Below are positions 46,655 through 55,929 of a DNA stretch of 64,000 nucleotides, piece by piece; the first letter of the stretch is position 1; each line of letters opens with the position of its first letter. The DNA comes from Noviherbaspirillum galbum (GTDB lineage Bacteria > Pseudomonadota > Gammaproteobacteria > Burkholderiales > Burkholderiaceae_D). The translations under genes were made by a program, and so were the position numbers. The stretch lies in assembly GCF_010974945.1 (NCBI RefSeq), contig NZ_JAAIVB010000035.1:1-64000 (forward strand), written 5' to 3'. The notes beneath the pieces were generated by a model that had not been told where the DNA came from, did no database searches, and saw only the letters and a program-made list of their open reading frames with translations.

Positions 46655-47266
46655 TTAACGACGCATCACTTTCTCGGACGGCGTCAGTGCTTCGATGTAT
46701 GCCGGACGGGAAAAGATGCGTTCCGCGTATTTCATGAGAGGTGCTGCGGTCTTGGATAGTTCGATGCCGTAATGGTCGAGTCTCCAGAGCAAGGGAGCAA
46801 CCGCAACGTCGAGCATGGAAAACTCGTCGCCCAGCATGTACTTGTTCTTGAGGAACAAGGGTGCCAGCGTGGTCAGGCGGTCGCGGATTTCATGGCGCGC
46901 CTTTTCGTGGGCCTTCTCCGCCGCCTTGGACTTGTCGTTCTCCAGCGTGTGCACGTGAACGAACAATTCCTTTTCGAAATTGAACAGCATCAGCCGGGCA
47001 CGCGCGCGCATCAGCGGATCGGCGGGCATCAGCTGCGGATGCGGGAAGCGCTCGTCGATGTACTCGTTGATGATGTTCGACTCGTACAGGATCAGGTCGC
47101 GCTCCACCAGGATAGGCACCTGGCCATACGGGTTCATGACGGAAATATCTTCCGGCTTGTTGAACAGGTCGACGTCGCGGATCTCGAAATCCATGCCCTT
47201 CTCGAACAGGACGAGTCGGCAGCGTTGGGAAAATGGGCAGGTCGTGCCCGAATAGAGAACCATCAT
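46655..47266 (-). CDS. sspA: stringent starvation protein A
   Basis: A 203-residue glutathione-S-transferase-fold protein that binds RNA polymerase and alters sigma-70 promoter use in stationary phase. Seen are VLYSGTTCPFSQRCRLVLFEKGM, NPYGQVPILVERDLILYESNIINEYIDERF, and the PHP of the SspA pocket in ERFPHPQLMP. Two adjacent ATGs (47266, 47263) could start it. It is upstream of sspB and downstream of the cytochrome bc1 genes, which is the usual betaproteobacterial order. Confidence 0.95.
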   Translation of the reverse strand: MMVLYSGTTCPFSQRCRLVLFEKGMDFEIRDVDLFNKPEDISVMNPYGQVPILVERDLILYESNIINEYIDERFPHPQLMPADPLMRARARLMLFNFEKELFVHVHTLENDKSKAAEKAHEKARHEIRDRLTTLAPLFLKNKYMLGDEFSMLDVAVAPLLWRLDHYGIELSKTAAPLMKYAERIFSRPAYIEALTPSEKVMRR

Positions 47267-47280
47267 TTTGCAGTTCCTTA

Positions 47281-47314
47281 GAAACAAAAGGGTGAGACCG
47301 CGTAGCCTCACCCT
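47281..47314 (-). terminator. terminator downstream of petC
   Basis: On the minus strand AGGGTGAG pairs with CTCACCCT (47289-47296 and 47307-47314), followed by TTTGTTTC. A second hairpin (GCCTGC at 47324-47329 with GCAGGC at 47344-47349) lies just before it. Together they would reduce readthrough from the bc1 genes into sspA. Confidence 0.65.
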
Positions 47315-47354
47315 GAAACCATGGCCTGCCTTCCCAGGGGAAAGCAGGCAATTC

Positions 47355-48119
47355 TTATTTAATCGTTTTCCAGTAGGAAGCGCTCAGGCGCCATGCCAGC
47401 ACCAGGAACACACCCAGGAAAAGCAGAACCCAGACGCCGAGGCGCTTGCGGGTATTCTGCGCCGGTTCGCCCATCCACTCCAGGTAGGCGACGAGGTCGG
47501 CGACGGCCTGGTCATAGTCGAGCGCATTCAGCTTGCCCGGCTTGACTTGCTCGAAGCCAACGAACTTGTGCACCGTCTTGCCTTCTTCGTGCGGATCCTT
47601 TACTTCCTCGAACTTGGCAGCACGAACGCCCTGGAGTTCCCACATCACGTGCGGCATGCCCACGTTGGGGAAGACGAGGTTGTTCCAGCCGGTGGGCCGG
47701 GTGTCGTCCTTGTAGAAGGTGCGCAGGTAAGTGTAAAGCCAGTCGCCTCCGGTTCCAGCATCGGAAGCCTTTGCTCGCGCGATGACGGAAAGGTCGGGAG
47801 GAACGGCGCCGAACCAGTCCTTTGCGTCCTTGGAAGGCATGGCGACCTTCATCAGGTCGCCGACCTTTTCGGAGGTGAACAACAGGTTGTTCTTGATCTG
47901 GTCTTCGCTCAGGCCGATGTCGCGCAGGCGGTTGTAGCGCATGGCGGAGGCCGAGTGGCAGTTCAGGCAGTAGTTCACGAACAGCTTCGCGCCATTCTGC
48001 AGGGCGGCCAGGTCCTTGGTGCGATCCGGCGCGTGGTCCAGCGGAAAGGTCGCTTCGTTTGCCAGCGCCAGCGCGGGAACGAAAGCAAGGACCGCAATCA
48101 GTTTTTTCAGCAAATTCAT
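47355..48119 (-). CDS. petC: cytochrome c1 of the bc1 complex
   Basis: A 254-residue cytochrome c1. A signal peptide (1-20, ending ALA) is followed by the heme site CLNCHSASAMRY (CxxCH). The axial Met is likely in the VGMPHVMWELQG region. A C-terminal membrane anchor (LGVWVLLFLGVFLVLAWRL) precedes a short basic tail. It passes electrons from the Rieske protein to a soluble cytochrome c. It is the third gene of the petABC unit. Confidence 0.96.
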   Translation of the reverse strand: MNLLKKLIAVLAFVPALALANEATFPLDHAPDRTKDLAALQNGAKLFVNYCLNCHSASAMRYNRLRDIGLSEDQIKNNLLFTSEKVGDLMKVAMPSKDAKDWFGAVPPDLSVIARAKASDAGTGGDWLYTYLRTFYKDDTRPTGWNNLVFPNVGMPHVMWELQGVRAAKFEEVKDPHEEGKTVHKFVGFEQVKPGKLNALDYDQAVADLVAYLEWMGEPAQNTRKRLGVWVLLFLGVFLVLAWRLSASYWKTIK

Positions 48120-48141
48120 TCTTGTATCCCTCTTGCGGCGC

Positions 48142-49545
48142 TTAGTGCGGTTGGAATGTGACGCGGTCCGGCACAGGCTTGAACTGGCCCATGCGGCTCC
48201 ACCACGGCATCAGCAGGAAGAAGCCGAAGTAGATGAAGGTGCAGATCTGCGCCACCAGAGTGCCTACCGGGGTGGGCGGCTGCACGCCGAGGTAACCCAG
48301 AATCACGAAGGCAATGCCGAAGACCAGGTAGATGTAGCCATGGAAGCCGGGACGATAGCGGATCGAACGGACCGGAGCGTGGTCGAGCCACGGCAAACCG
48401 CCCAGGATCATCACCGACACGCCCATCAGGACCACGCCCCAGAACTTCGCGTCGAGGACGAACATGCCGATCAGCGCGGCCACCGCGACGACCAGCACGA
48501 TCATCTTGACGAAGCCGCTCAGGCGCGACTTGGTCAGCAGCAGCGCGGCATAGGCCAGCACGCCGACTTCCAGGGCGTACATGAACTGCGAGGTCGTTGC
48601 GCGCAGGATGGAGTAGAACGGCGTGAAGTACCAGACCGGCGCGATGTGCGGCGGCGTCTTCAGGGGATCGGCCGGGATGAAGTTGTTGTACTCGAGGAAG
48701 TAGCCACCCATCTCAGGCGCGAAGAAGATCACCGCGGTGAAGACGATCAGGAACACGGAAACGACGAAGATGTCGTGCACCGTGTAGAACGGATGGAAGG
48801 GAATGCCATCCAGGGGCACGCCGTTGACGTCGGTCTTTTCCTTGATCTCGATGCCGTCCGGGTTGTTGGAACCGACTTCGTGCAGAGCGACGATGTGGGC
48901 GACGACCAGGCCGAGCAGGACCAGCGGGATGGCGATGACGTGGAAGGAGAAGAAGCGGTTCAGGGTGGCGTCGGAGACGACGTAGTCGCCGCGGATCCAG
49001 AGCGACAGGTCAGGACCGATGAAGGGGATCGCGCCGAACAGGTTGACGATCACCTGCGCGCCCCAGTAGGACATCTGGCCCCAGGGAAGCAGGTAGCCGA
49101 AGAAGGCTTCCGCCATCAGGCACAGGAAGATGCCCACGCCGAACAGCCACACCAGCTCGCGGGGCTTGCGGTAGGAACCGTAAAGCAGGCCGCGCACCAT
49201 GTGCAGGTAGACGACGATGAAGAAGGCGGATGCGCCGGTGGAGTGCATGTAGCGGATCAGCCAGCCCCAGGGCACGTCGCGCATGATGTACTCGACGGAG
49301 GCGAAGGCGAGGTTGGCATCCGGCTTGTAGTGCATCACCAGGAAGATGCCGGTGACGATCTGGATGACCAGCACGAGCAGGGCCAGCGAGCCGAAGGCGT
49401 ACCAGAAATTGAAGTTCTTCGGTGCGTAGTATTCGGAAAGATGCGCCTTCCAGGTCGCGGTCAGCGGGAAGCGCGCGTCGATCCAGTTCAGTGCCTTTGC
49501 CGACGCGGGGGCATTGGCGGGAAGCTTTTTCTCTTGGAATGCCAT
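48142..49545 (-). CDS. petB: cytochrome b of the bc1 complex
   Basis: A 467-residue integral membrane protein with eight or nine helices that carries hemes bL and bH. Paired His ligands are expected in RYMHSTGASAFFIVVYLHMVR and in SFHVIAIPLVLLGLVVAHIVALH. The Qo-site region includes the WG..V..N and PIP-like DPLKTPPHIAPVWYF (here PHIAPVWYF). It is a full-length b, not split into b6 and subunit IV. It starts 3 bp after petA. Confidence 0.96.
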   Translation of the reverse strand: MAFQEKKLPANAPASAKALNWIDARFPLTATWKAHLSEYYAPKNFNFWYAFGSLALLVLVIQIVTGIFLVMHYKPDANLAFASVEYIMRDVPWGWLIRYMHSTGASAFFIVVYLHMVRGLLYGSYRKPRELVWLFGVGIFLCLMAEAFFGYLLPWGQMSYWGAQVIVNLFGAIPFIGPDLSLWIRGDYVVSDATLNRFFSFHVIAIPLVLLGLVVAHIVALHEVGSNNPDGIEIKEKTDVNGVPLDGIPFHPFYTVHDIFVVSVFLIVFTAVIFFAPEMGGYFLEYNNFIPADPLKTPPHIAPVWYFTPFYSILRATTSQFMYALEVGVLAYAALLLTKSRLSGFVKMIVLVVAVAALIGMFVLDAKFWGVVLMGVSVMILGGLPWLDHAPVRSIRYRPGFHGYIYLVFGIAFVILGYLGVQPPTPVGTLVAQICTFIYFGFFLLMPWWSRMGQFKPVPDRVTFQPH

Positions 49546-49548
49546 GAT

Positions 49549-50157
49549 TTATGCCTCGCCTTTCTCGTCCTTGCCGATGAGGATCTTGGTTTCGCTCAGG
49601 TACATGTGGCGCGGAACCTGCAGGTTGTCCGGGGCGGGCTTGTTCTTGAACACGCGGCCGGCCAGGTCGAAGGTCGAGCCGTGGCAGGGGCAGAGGAAGC
49701 CGCCGGCCCAGTCGTCGGGCAGCGAGGGCTGGGCGCCCGGCTGGAACTTGGTGGTCGGCGAGCAGCCCAGGTGGGAGCAGATGCCGACGGCGACCAGGAG
49801 TTCCGGCTTGATCGAGCGGTATTCGTTGCGGGCGTACTCGGGCGTCAGGTCTTCCTTGTTGCGCTCGGACTTCGGGTCGGCGACCTGGCCGTCGGTCTTC
49901 TTGAGGGAAGCGACCATGTCGGGCGAGCGCTTGAGGATCCAGACCGGCTTGCCGCGCCATTCGACGGTTTTCATTTCACCGGGCGCCATGCCGGTGATAT
50001 CCACCTCGACCGGAGCGCCGGCGGCCTTGGCGCGCTCGGACGGCTGGAAGGTAGACACTAACGCGCCTGCCGTAGCCAATCCGGCTACACCGCCCACCGC
50101 GCATGTCGCAGCGAGCAAGCCGCGTCGACCGGAATCGACCTGCTTTTCATTACTCAT
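49549..50157 (-). CDS. petA: ubiquinol-cytochrome c reductase Rieske iron-sulfur subunit
   Basis: A 202-residue Rieske protein. The N-terminus has GRRGLLAATCAVGGVAGLAT, a Tat-type twin-arginine anchor. The [2Fe-2S] ligands are in CSHLGC and CPCHGS. It moves electrons from ubiquinol to cytochrome c1. The Tat genes at 53898-55424 would handle its translocation. A promoter with a perfect TATAAT lies upstream at 50212-50240. Confidence 0.96.
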   Translation of the reverse strand: MSNEKQVDSGRRGLLAATCAVGGVAGLATAGALVSTFQPSERAKAAGAPVEVDITGMAPGEMKTVEWRGKPVWILKRSPDMVASLKKTDGQVADPKSERNKEDLTPEYARNEYRSIKPELLVAVGICSHLGCSPTTKFQPGAQPSLPDDWAGGFLCPCHGSTFDLAGRVFKNKPAPDNLQVPRHMYLSETKILIGKDEKGEA

Positions 50158-50211
50158 TACCAACCCCAATAGTGAAAATGCGAAACTTGTGGAAACTTCT
50201 AGCAACCTTCG

Positions 50212-50240
50212 ATTATAACGGACGCGGAATATGATTTAAA
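50212..50240 (-). promoter_or_regulatory. promoter of the petABC genes
   Basis: The minus strand has TTTAAA, a 17-nt spacer and TATAAT (50217-50212), giving a leader of about 50 nt before petA. The -35 hexamer matches at four of six positions. Confidence 0.6.
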
Positions 50241-50364
50241 GCACGGACCCTTCCGCGCGAGCAAAATCCCGGAACTTTTTCGATGGATGGAGCGCTGCGG
50301 CGACAAGAAGTGCCTTGCCGGGGCCGCCGGCCGGTCTTTCCCGGGGACTTGCCGGCCCGGCGGC

Positions 50365-51120
50365 TCAATCCGTGCCGGCCCGCCTGGCCGCATGGGCCGC
50401 CTGCCCCGATGAACCGGCCTGGCCGATCTGCAGCAGGCCGCGCCGATGCGCTTCGAACACCGCTTCGCCACGCGAGTGGACGGCGAGCTTGCCGTAGATG
50501 TTCTTGATGTGGGTCTGGATGGTGCCGACCGATACCGACAAGACCTTGGCGACCTCGCCGTAGCTGTCGCCCTTCGCGATCAGGTCGAGGATGGCTGCCT
50601 CCCGCTTGGTCAGGGCGGCAGCGGACGGCGCGGGCTGGATGGGCGACTTGCTCGGCGCCGGTTGGTTGCCGTCTCGCACCTTCGCCAGTACCATGCGCGC
50701 GATCGCGGGACTCATCGGCGCGCCGCCGGCGCGCAGGTCCAGCACGGCGCGCGCGATGTCGAGGCGGCGCGCATTCTTCAGCACGTAGCCCGAGGCGCCC
50801 GCCTCGATGCACGCCAGCACGCTGGCTTCGTCGCTGGATACCGTCACCACCATGATGTCCGTGGCCGGGTGGCGCTGGGCGCAGGCCTGGATGATCTCCA
50901 GGCCGGAACCGTCGGGCAAGCCAAGGTCGGTGATCAGCACGTCGGCCTTGTTGCCTTCCAGCCACATCAGGGCAGGCTTCACGCCGTCGAAGTGCGCCAG
51001 CAGGCGCAGCGCCGGTTCCGACTCCACCGCCAGGCACAGCATCTTGCGCGTCACGGCGTCGTCCTCGACGATGAGCACGCCGACGGAATCGGATGTTGCG
51101 GTGGAAGAGGGGTCTTGCAT
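50365..51120 (-). CDS. NarL-family response regulator
   Basis: A 251-residue regulator with a receiver domain (14-130: VEDD acidic pair, phospho-acceptor in LITDLGLPDGSG, Lys in GYVLKN) and a LuxR-type helix-turn-helix (165-230, LTKREAAILDLIAKGDSYGEVAKVLSVSVGTIQTHIKNIY). The receiver is complete. No histidine kinase gene is adjacent. It lies between nif3 and the petABC promoter on the same strand as both. The last 20 residues are Ala/Gly-rich. Confidence 0.9.
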   Translation of the reverse strand: MQDPSSTATSDSVGVLIVEDDAVTRKMLCLAVESEPALRLLAHFDGVKPALMWLEGNKADVLITDLGLPDGSGLEIIQACAQRHPATDIMVVTVSSDEASVLACIEAGASGYVLKNARRLDIARAVLDLRAGGAPMSPAIARMVLAKVRDGNQPAPSKSPIQPAPSAAALTKREAAILDLIAKGDSYGEVAKVLSVSVGTIQTHIKNIYGKLAVHSRGEAVFEAHRRGLLQIGQAGSSGQAAHAARRAGTD

Positions 51121-51188
51121 CCTGGCCTGGTCTTGTTCGAGGTTTTTTTACCGTCTTAACTAATGATGACTAGATTGCCACATTCTTG

Positions 51189-51956
51189 TCAGACCGGGTT
51201 GGCTATGTCAATAAATTGGTGCCTGAGGCCAAAATGTTCCGCGAGGTGGTTGCCGAGCGCTTCGATGCCGTAACGCTCGGTCGCATGGTGGCCGCAGGCG
51301 AGATAGGCCACGCCGGCTTCCCGCGCCAGGTGCACCGTCGGCTCGGAGACCTCGCCGCTCAGGTAAGCGCTCGCTCCAGCGTTGACTGCGTCGGAGAGCA
51401 TGTTCTGCGCCGCGCCGGTACACCAGGCGACGGTGTCGAGGCGCTGGCCGGGGTCGCCGATGACGAGCGGAGCCCGGCCGAGGCGGCGTTCCACCAGCAT
51501 CGCCAGGTCGGCCACGGTCGAGACGCCGGGCGCCGGCTGTCCCAGCCAGCCGAGGTCGCCTTCGCCGAAGCGTCCGGACGGCGCGAGGCCGAGCCGCATG
51601 CCGAGCTGGGCGTTGTTGCCCCAGTCGGGATGCGCGTCGAGGGGAAGGTGGAAGGCGAACAGGCTGATATCATGGTTCAGCAGGAGCTTGAGCCGCTTCT
51701 GCTTCGGACCGATGACGCGGGCATCCTCGCCGCGCCAGAAGTAGCCGTGGTGGACCAGGATGGCATCCGCGCCGGCGCCGGCCGCCGCTTCCAGCAAGGC
51801 CAGGCTGGCGGTGACGCCGGTAACGATGGTCTTGATGGCATTGCGTCCCTCGACCTGAATGCCGTTTGGGCAATAGTCGCGAAAACGGTTAATATCGAGC
51901 GCCTGCGCCAGATATTTGGCGAGGTCATCCCTGTTGATCACAGCTGCTGAATCCAT
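51189..51956 (-). CDS. Nif3-like dinuclear metal-center protein
   Basis: A 255-residue NIF3/GTP cyclohydrolase-I-type-2 protein that likely binds two metal ions in a cytoplasmic multimer. Metal-site residues are seen in ILVHHGYFW, the Asp in PLDAH, and the late [15 protein letters not shown]-terminal [10 protein letters not shown] is typical. Function in bacteria is not well defined. AGGA precedes the ATG. Its start lies 19 bp from the start of the divergent htrA-type gene. Confidence 0.92.
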   Translation of the reverse strand: MDSAAVINRDDLAKYLAQALDINRFRDYCPNGIQVEGRNAIKTIVTGVTASLALLEAAAGAGADAILVHHGYFWRGEDARVIGPKQKRLKLLLNHDISLFAFHLPLDAHPDWGNNAQLGMRLGLAPSGRFGEGDLGWLGQPAPGVSTVADLAMLVERRLGRAPLVIGDPGQRLDTVAWCTGAAQNMLSDAVNAGASAYLSGEVSEPTVHLAREAGVAYLACGHHATERYGIEALGNHLAEHFGLRHQFIDIANPV

Positions 51957-51975
51957 TTCTTTTCCTAGTATTTGT

Positions 51976-53163
51976 ATGCGACGTCTCTGGCTATTGTTTG
52001 CCCAAACTGTCACCGTGGGCCTGGCGATCTGGTTCATTGTAGCGAGCCTGAAGCCGGAGTGGATCACCGGCGGACTGGGCGGGGCGGCCCGCTCCGCGCG
52101 CCTGAATTCCTCGTCGCCGGTGCCGATGCTGGAGGCCTCGCCCAATGCCACGCCCGGACAGAATTCCTATCGCGACGCCGCGGCGCGCGCCATGCCCGCC
52201 GTGGTCAACATCTTCACCACCAAGGGCGCGCGCAACCAGCGCCATCCCTTCATGGACGACCCGCTGTTCCGCCGCTTCTTCGGCGACCAGCAGGAGGAAA
52301 AGCAGTTCAGCCTCGGTTCCGGCGTCATCGTCAGTCCCAAGGGCTACATCCTGACGAACAACCATGTCATCGAGACCGCCGATGAGATCGAGGTGGCTTT
52401 ATCCGATGGCCGCAAGGCGACGGCGAAGGTGGTGGGCTCCGATCCGGAAACCGACCTCGCGGTGGTCAAGATCGACCTGCCCAACGTTCCCGCCATCACG
52501 CTCGGCCACGCCGACCAGTCGCGCGTCGGCGACGTGGTGCTGGCGATCGGCAACCCCTTCGGCGTGGGCCAGACCGTCACCATGGGCATCGTGTCGGCGC
52601 TCGGACGCAACCACCTCGGCATCAACACCTTCGAGAACTTCATCCAGACCGACGCCGCCATCAATCCCGGCAACTCGGGCGGCGCGCTGATCGACATCCA
52701 CGGCAACCTGCTGGGCATCAATACTGCGATCTACAGCCGCAGCGGCGGCTCGCTGGGCATCGGCTTCGCCATTCCCGTGACGACCGTGAAGTCGGTGATG
52801 GAATCGATCATCGCCACCGGCCAGGTGATCCGCGGCTGGATCGGCGTGGAACCGCAGGACATCACCCCGGAGCTGGCGGAAAGCTTCGGGCTGGGCAAGA
52901 AATCCGGCACCATCATCGCCGGCGTGCTGAAGAACGGCCCGGCGGACAAGGCAGGCATCCGCCCGGGAGACATACTGGTGGCGGTCGACGGCCAGCCGGT
53001 GGCGGACACGACCGACATGCTGAACGTCATCGCCCAGCTCGTCCCGGGCAAGAAGGCGCGCATGACTGTGCTGCGCAAGAACCAGGAATCGATGATCGAC
53101 GTCCTCGTCGGCAAGCGTCCGCGCCAGCCGCGCGAGCAGCGCGACGACGACGACATCCGCTGA
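51976..53163 (+). CDS. HtrA/DegS-type periplasmic serine protease with one PDZ domain
   Basis: A 395-residue protein with an N-terminal membrane anchor ([20 protein letters not shown]). The protease triad is His in LTNNHVIE, Asp in [11 protein letters not shown] and Ser in [11 protein letters not shown]. One PDZ domain (about 285-375) includes [17 protein letters not shown] single PDZ and an anchor suit DegS-like roles, such as RseA cleavage. The tail is Arg/Asp-rich. The ATG has no clear ribosome site, and its promoter must lie inside nif3. Confidence 0.93.
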   Translation: MRRLWLLFAQTVTVGLAIWFIVASLKPEWITGGLGGAARSARLNSSSPVPMLEASPNATPGQNSYRDAAARAMPAVVNIFTTKGARNQRHPFMDDPLFRRFFGDQQEEKQFSLGSGVIVSPKGYILTNNHVIETADEIEVALSDGRKATAKVVGSDPETDLAVVKIDLPNVPAITLGHADQSRVGDVVLAIGNPFGVGQTVTMGIVSALGRNHLGINTFENFIQTDAAINPGNSGGALIDIHGNLLGINTAIYSRSGGSLGIGFAIPVTTVKSVMESIIATGQVIRGWIGVEPQDITPELAESFGLGKKSGTIIAGVLKNGPADKAGIRPGDILVAVDGQPVADTTDMLNVIAQLVPGKKARMTVLRKNQESMIDVLVGKRPRQPREQRDDDDIR

Positions 53164-53175
53164 GAGGGGAAGCCG

Positions 53176-53865
53176 ATGCATCTGCGCGATCTGATCCAGT
53201 TCCTGGGCGAACTGGCGGAAAACAACAACCGGGCGTGGTTCGTGATGAACAAGCCGCGCTACGATATCCTGCGCGAGGAATTCCTGGTGCTGGTCACGCG
53301 GCTGATCGCGGACATCGGCAAGTTCGACCCGGACGTGGCGGACTGCAATCCGAAGAAGGCGCTGTTCCGCATCAACCGGGACATCCGCTTCGCGAACGAC
53401 AAGCGACCCTACAAGACCTACTTTTCGGCGGCGATCACCGCCAGCGGCTTGAAGAAGCCGAGCCAGGGCGGCGGGCCGGCCTATTACTTCCACATCAACG
53501 AGCAAGGCCAGTTGCTGGTGGCGGGCGGCGAATACATGCCGCCGGCGGACCGGCTGCGTTCCATCCGCGAGCAGATCGCCGGCGATCCGGCGGGATTCAT
53601 GAAGGTGCTGAAGAACAAGAAGCTGAAGGAGACCTTCGGTGACCTGCAGGATGAAGGCAAGCTGGTGCGCCCTCCGAAGGGCTTCGACCCGGACTCGCCG
53701 GTCATCGACTACCTGAAGCACAAGAGCTACATCGTGTGGAAGGAGACCAGCCTGAAGTCCGCGCTCCCCGCCAACCTGGGCAAGGACCTGGCGGCGGAAT
53801 TCCGCCATGCCCTGCCGCTCGTGACTTGGCTGCGGCAGGTCAGGACGATTTCAACGGAAGAGTAA
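53176..53865 (+). CDS. DUF2461 family protein
   Basis: A 229-residue protein of the DUF2461 family. Conserved features include LAENNNRAWFVMNKPRYD, LFRINRDIRFANDKRPYKTYF, and AYYFHINEQGQLLVAGGEY. The function is unknown. It starts 12 bp after the protease gene, so cotranscription is likely. It is convergent with tatC. Confidence 0.88.
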   Translation: MHLRDLIQFLGELAENNNRAWFVMNKPRYDILREEFLVLVTRLIADIGKFDPDVADCNPKKALFRINRDIRFANDKRPYKTYFSAAITASGLKKPSQGGGPAYYFHINEQGQLLVAGGEYMPPADRLRSIREQIAGDPAGFMKVLKNKKLKETFGDLQDEGKLVRPPKGFDPDSPVIDYLKHKSYIVWKETSLKSALPANLGKDLAAEFRHALPLVTWLRQVRTISTEE

Positions 53866-53897
53866 CGCCCTGCCCTTGCCGCCTCGAGATGGCTGCT

Positions 53898-54668
53898 TCA
53901 GGTAGCCTCTTCGGCGGCTTCCTCGGGCGCGCGCGTGGCCCGGGCGAAGACCGGCGCAACCAGCAGCCCGATCTCGAAGAGCAGGCAAAGCGGCACGGCC
54001 AGCAGCAGCTGGCTCATGATGTCCGGCGGCGTGACCACGGCCGCGATGATGAAGGCGCCCACGATCACGTAGGGCCGCAGTTCCTTGAGCTTCTCGACGG
54101 TGACGAGTCCCATGCGCACCAGCACGATGACGACGATGGGCACCTCGAAGGTGACGCCGAAGGCGATGAACATCGTCAGCACGAAGCCGAAATAGCTTTC
54201 GATGTCCGGCGCCACCGCGATCGACTTGGGCGCGAATTCGTTGATGAACTTGAAGATCACGCCAAAGACGAAAAAGTAGCAGAACGCCACGCCGATCAGG
54301 AACAGGATGGACGACGACACCACCAGCGGCGCAACCAGCTTCTTTTCATGTTCGTAGAGGCCCGGCGCGACGAAGGCCCATGCCTGGTAGAGCACCACCG
54401 GCAAGGCGATCAGGAAGGCGACGAGCAGCGTGACCTTCACCGGGATGAGGAAGGGCGTGATGACGCCGGTGGCGATCATCTTGCTGCCGGCGGGCAGCGC
54501 GAGCATCATCGGCTGGGCCAGCATGTCGTAGATGTGGCCGGCGAACGGCATCAGGCACAGGAAAACCACGATGACCGCGATGGAGGCCTTCATGATGCGG
54601 TTGCGCAGCTCGACCAGGTGGGAAATGAAGGTCTCAGTGCCCGCGTCGTTGTGTTGTGATTCGCTCAT
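53898..54668 (-). CDS. tatC: Sec-independent protein translocase TatC
   Basis: A 256-residue inner-membrane protein with six helices, the receptor for twin-arginine signal peptides. The N-terminal FISHLVELRNRIMKASIAV carries the conserved ELR cytoplasmic start, and FAPKSIAVAPDIESYFGFVLTMF and FEVPIVVIVLVRMGLV are typical. Its start codon overlaps the tatB stop. It is the last gene of the leftward run. Tat substrates encoded here include the molybdenum hydroxylase and the Rieske protein. Confidence 0.96.
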   Translation of the reverse strand: MSESQHNDAGTETFISHLVELRNRIMKASIAVIVVFLCLMPFAGHIYDMLAQPMMLALPAGSKMIATGVITPFLIPVKVTLLVAFLIALPVVLYQAWAFVAPGLYEHEKKLVAPLVVSSSILFLIGVAFCYFFVFGVIFKFINEFAPKSIAVAPDIESYFGFVLTMFIAFGVTFEVPIVVIVLVRMGLVTVEKLKELRPYVIVGAFIIAAVVTPPDIMSQLLLAVPLCLLFEIGLLVAPVFARATRAPEEAAEEAT

Positions 54669-55159
54669 CAGTGGAAAGGTGCGGACTTGCGGCTGCCGGC
54701 CGGACGGTACCGGGCGACGCGGGCCGCGCCGGAAAGCACGCGCGTCCTGCGCCCGCTCTGCTTCTTGTACCAGGCGGGAATGGCGGAGGAACGCGCCAGC
54801 TTCTTCTTGCGGAAATCCTTGGCCTTGACGGCATGCTGGTCAGGCACCGGCGTGTCGAGCAAGGGATTGGACAATGGGTCGCTGAACGCGGACTGCACCT
54901 CGGAATGGACGTCCGAGAAGCTTTGCTTGACTTCCTGTTCGAAGCCGCTCGCTGCCTCCTTCACGTCCTTGTGCATCTTGCGCAATTCATCGAGCTCGAT
55001 TTCGCGGCTGACTTCGGATTTGACTTCGTTGAGGTAGCGCTGGGCGCGGCCGAACAGCGTGCCGGCCATGCGGGCCACCCGCGGCAGCTTTTCCGGGCCG
55101 ATCACGACCAGCGCGACGACGCCGATCACGGCGAGCTTGGTCAGGCCGAGGTCAATCAT
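54668..55159 (-). CDS. tatB: Sec-independent protein translocase TatB
   Basis: A 163-residue protein with one N-terminal helix (LTKLAVIGVVALVVIGPEKLP), the GPEKLP hinge and a long amphipathic helix (ARMAGTLFGRAQRYLNEVKSEVS). The C-terminal 70 residues are basic and less conserved. TatB pairs with TatC to bind the signal peptide. It lies 64 bp after tatA. Confidence 0.95.
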   Translation of the reverse strand: MIDLGLTKLAVIGVVALVVIGPEKLPRVARMAGTLFGRAQRYLNEVKSEVSREIELDELRKMHKDVKEAASGFEQEVKQSFSDVHSEVQSAFSDPLSNPLLDTPVPDQHAVKAKDFRKKKLARSSAIPAWYKKQSGRRTRVLSGAARVARYRPAGSRKSAPFH

Positions 55160-55223
55160 GGCGTGGCATGCAGGAACGGGTCCCGCAGGGCGTGCGGGAA
55201 ACGGGGAAAAGCGTCATGCCGTC

Positions 55224-55424
55224 TCAGCTTTTCTTTTCCTTGGCTTCGACGTCGATCGCTGCCTTGTCGGCGGCGGCCTTCTCTTCTTCACCCTTCACGC
55301 CTTCCTTGAAGCCGCGAACGGCCTTGCCGAGGTCGGAACCGATGTTGCCGAGCTTCTTCGTGCCGAAGACCAACATGATGATGACCAGGACGATCAGCCA
55401 GTGCCAGATACTAAACGAACCCAT
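55224..55424 (-). CDS. tatA: Sec-independent protein translocase TatA
   Basis: A 66-residue protein with a single helix ([20 protein letters not shown]), the FGTKKL hinge and an amphipathic segment ending in a Lys/Glu/Ala-rich tail. It forms the translocating oligomer. It lies 75 bp after hinT and 64 bp before tatB. Confidence 0.95.
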   Translation of the reverse strand: MGSFSIWHWLIVLVIIMLVFGTKKLGNIGSDLGKAVRGFKEGVKGEEEKAAADKAAIDVEAKEKKS

Positions 55425-55499
55425 TTTTTTCTCCAGTGGAACGCCTTGCGTTCCTGATTAATCTGTTGCCTGTCCGGCCATCGCAAGGGCCGGAGGCGG

Positions 55500-55874
55500 T
55501 CATCGCTGCCCGCGCCAGGGCTTGGGACCACCGATAACGTGCAGGTGCAGATGGTACACCTCTTGCCCGCCGTCCGGTCCGGTATTGAACAGCGTCTTGA
55601 ATCCGCCGTTGCCCGCGGAGCCGTCTTCGTTGCCGTCATAACCACACCCAGCTTCCTGGGCGAGCTTGGGCGCCAGCAACATCATTTTACCCAACAAGGC
55701 GGAATGCCTCTCGGAACAATGCGCCAGCGTCGGAATGTGTTCCTTCGGCACGACCAGCAGGTGCACGGGCGCGGCAGGATTGATGTCGTTGAACACGATG
55801 ACGTCGTCGTCCTCGTAGACGGTCTTCGAAGGAATCTGCTTCGAGGCAATCTTGCAGAAGATGCAGTCGGTCAT
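55500..55874 (-). CDS. hinT: HIT-family purine nucleoside phosphoramidase
   Basis: A 124-residue histidine-triad protein with the motif HLHLHVIGG near the end and CIFCKIASKQIP at the start. It hydrolyses adenosine phosphoramidates. The start MTDCIFC at 55874 is preferred over a longer reading. It is 55 bp after hisE and before tatA, an order common in beta- and alphaproteobacteria. Confidence 0.94.
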   Translation of the reverse strand: MTDCIFCKIASKQIPSKTVYEDDDVIVFNDINPAAPVHLLVVPKEHIPTLAHCSERHSALLGKMMLLAPKLAQEAGCGYDGNEDGSAGNGGFKTLFNTGPDGGQEVYHLHLHVIGGPKPWRGQR

Positions 55875-55929
55875 GATGCTCCTGTCTGTTTCGTTGTAAG
55901 TGGGAAATCCTGGCATGGCGCCAGTCGGG

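Noticed and set aside
48016-50061. 681-residue plus-strand frame opposite the cytochrome bc1 genes
   Set aside because: It is a shadow of petC, petB and petA, whose heme and Rieske motifs are unmistakable on the minus strand.
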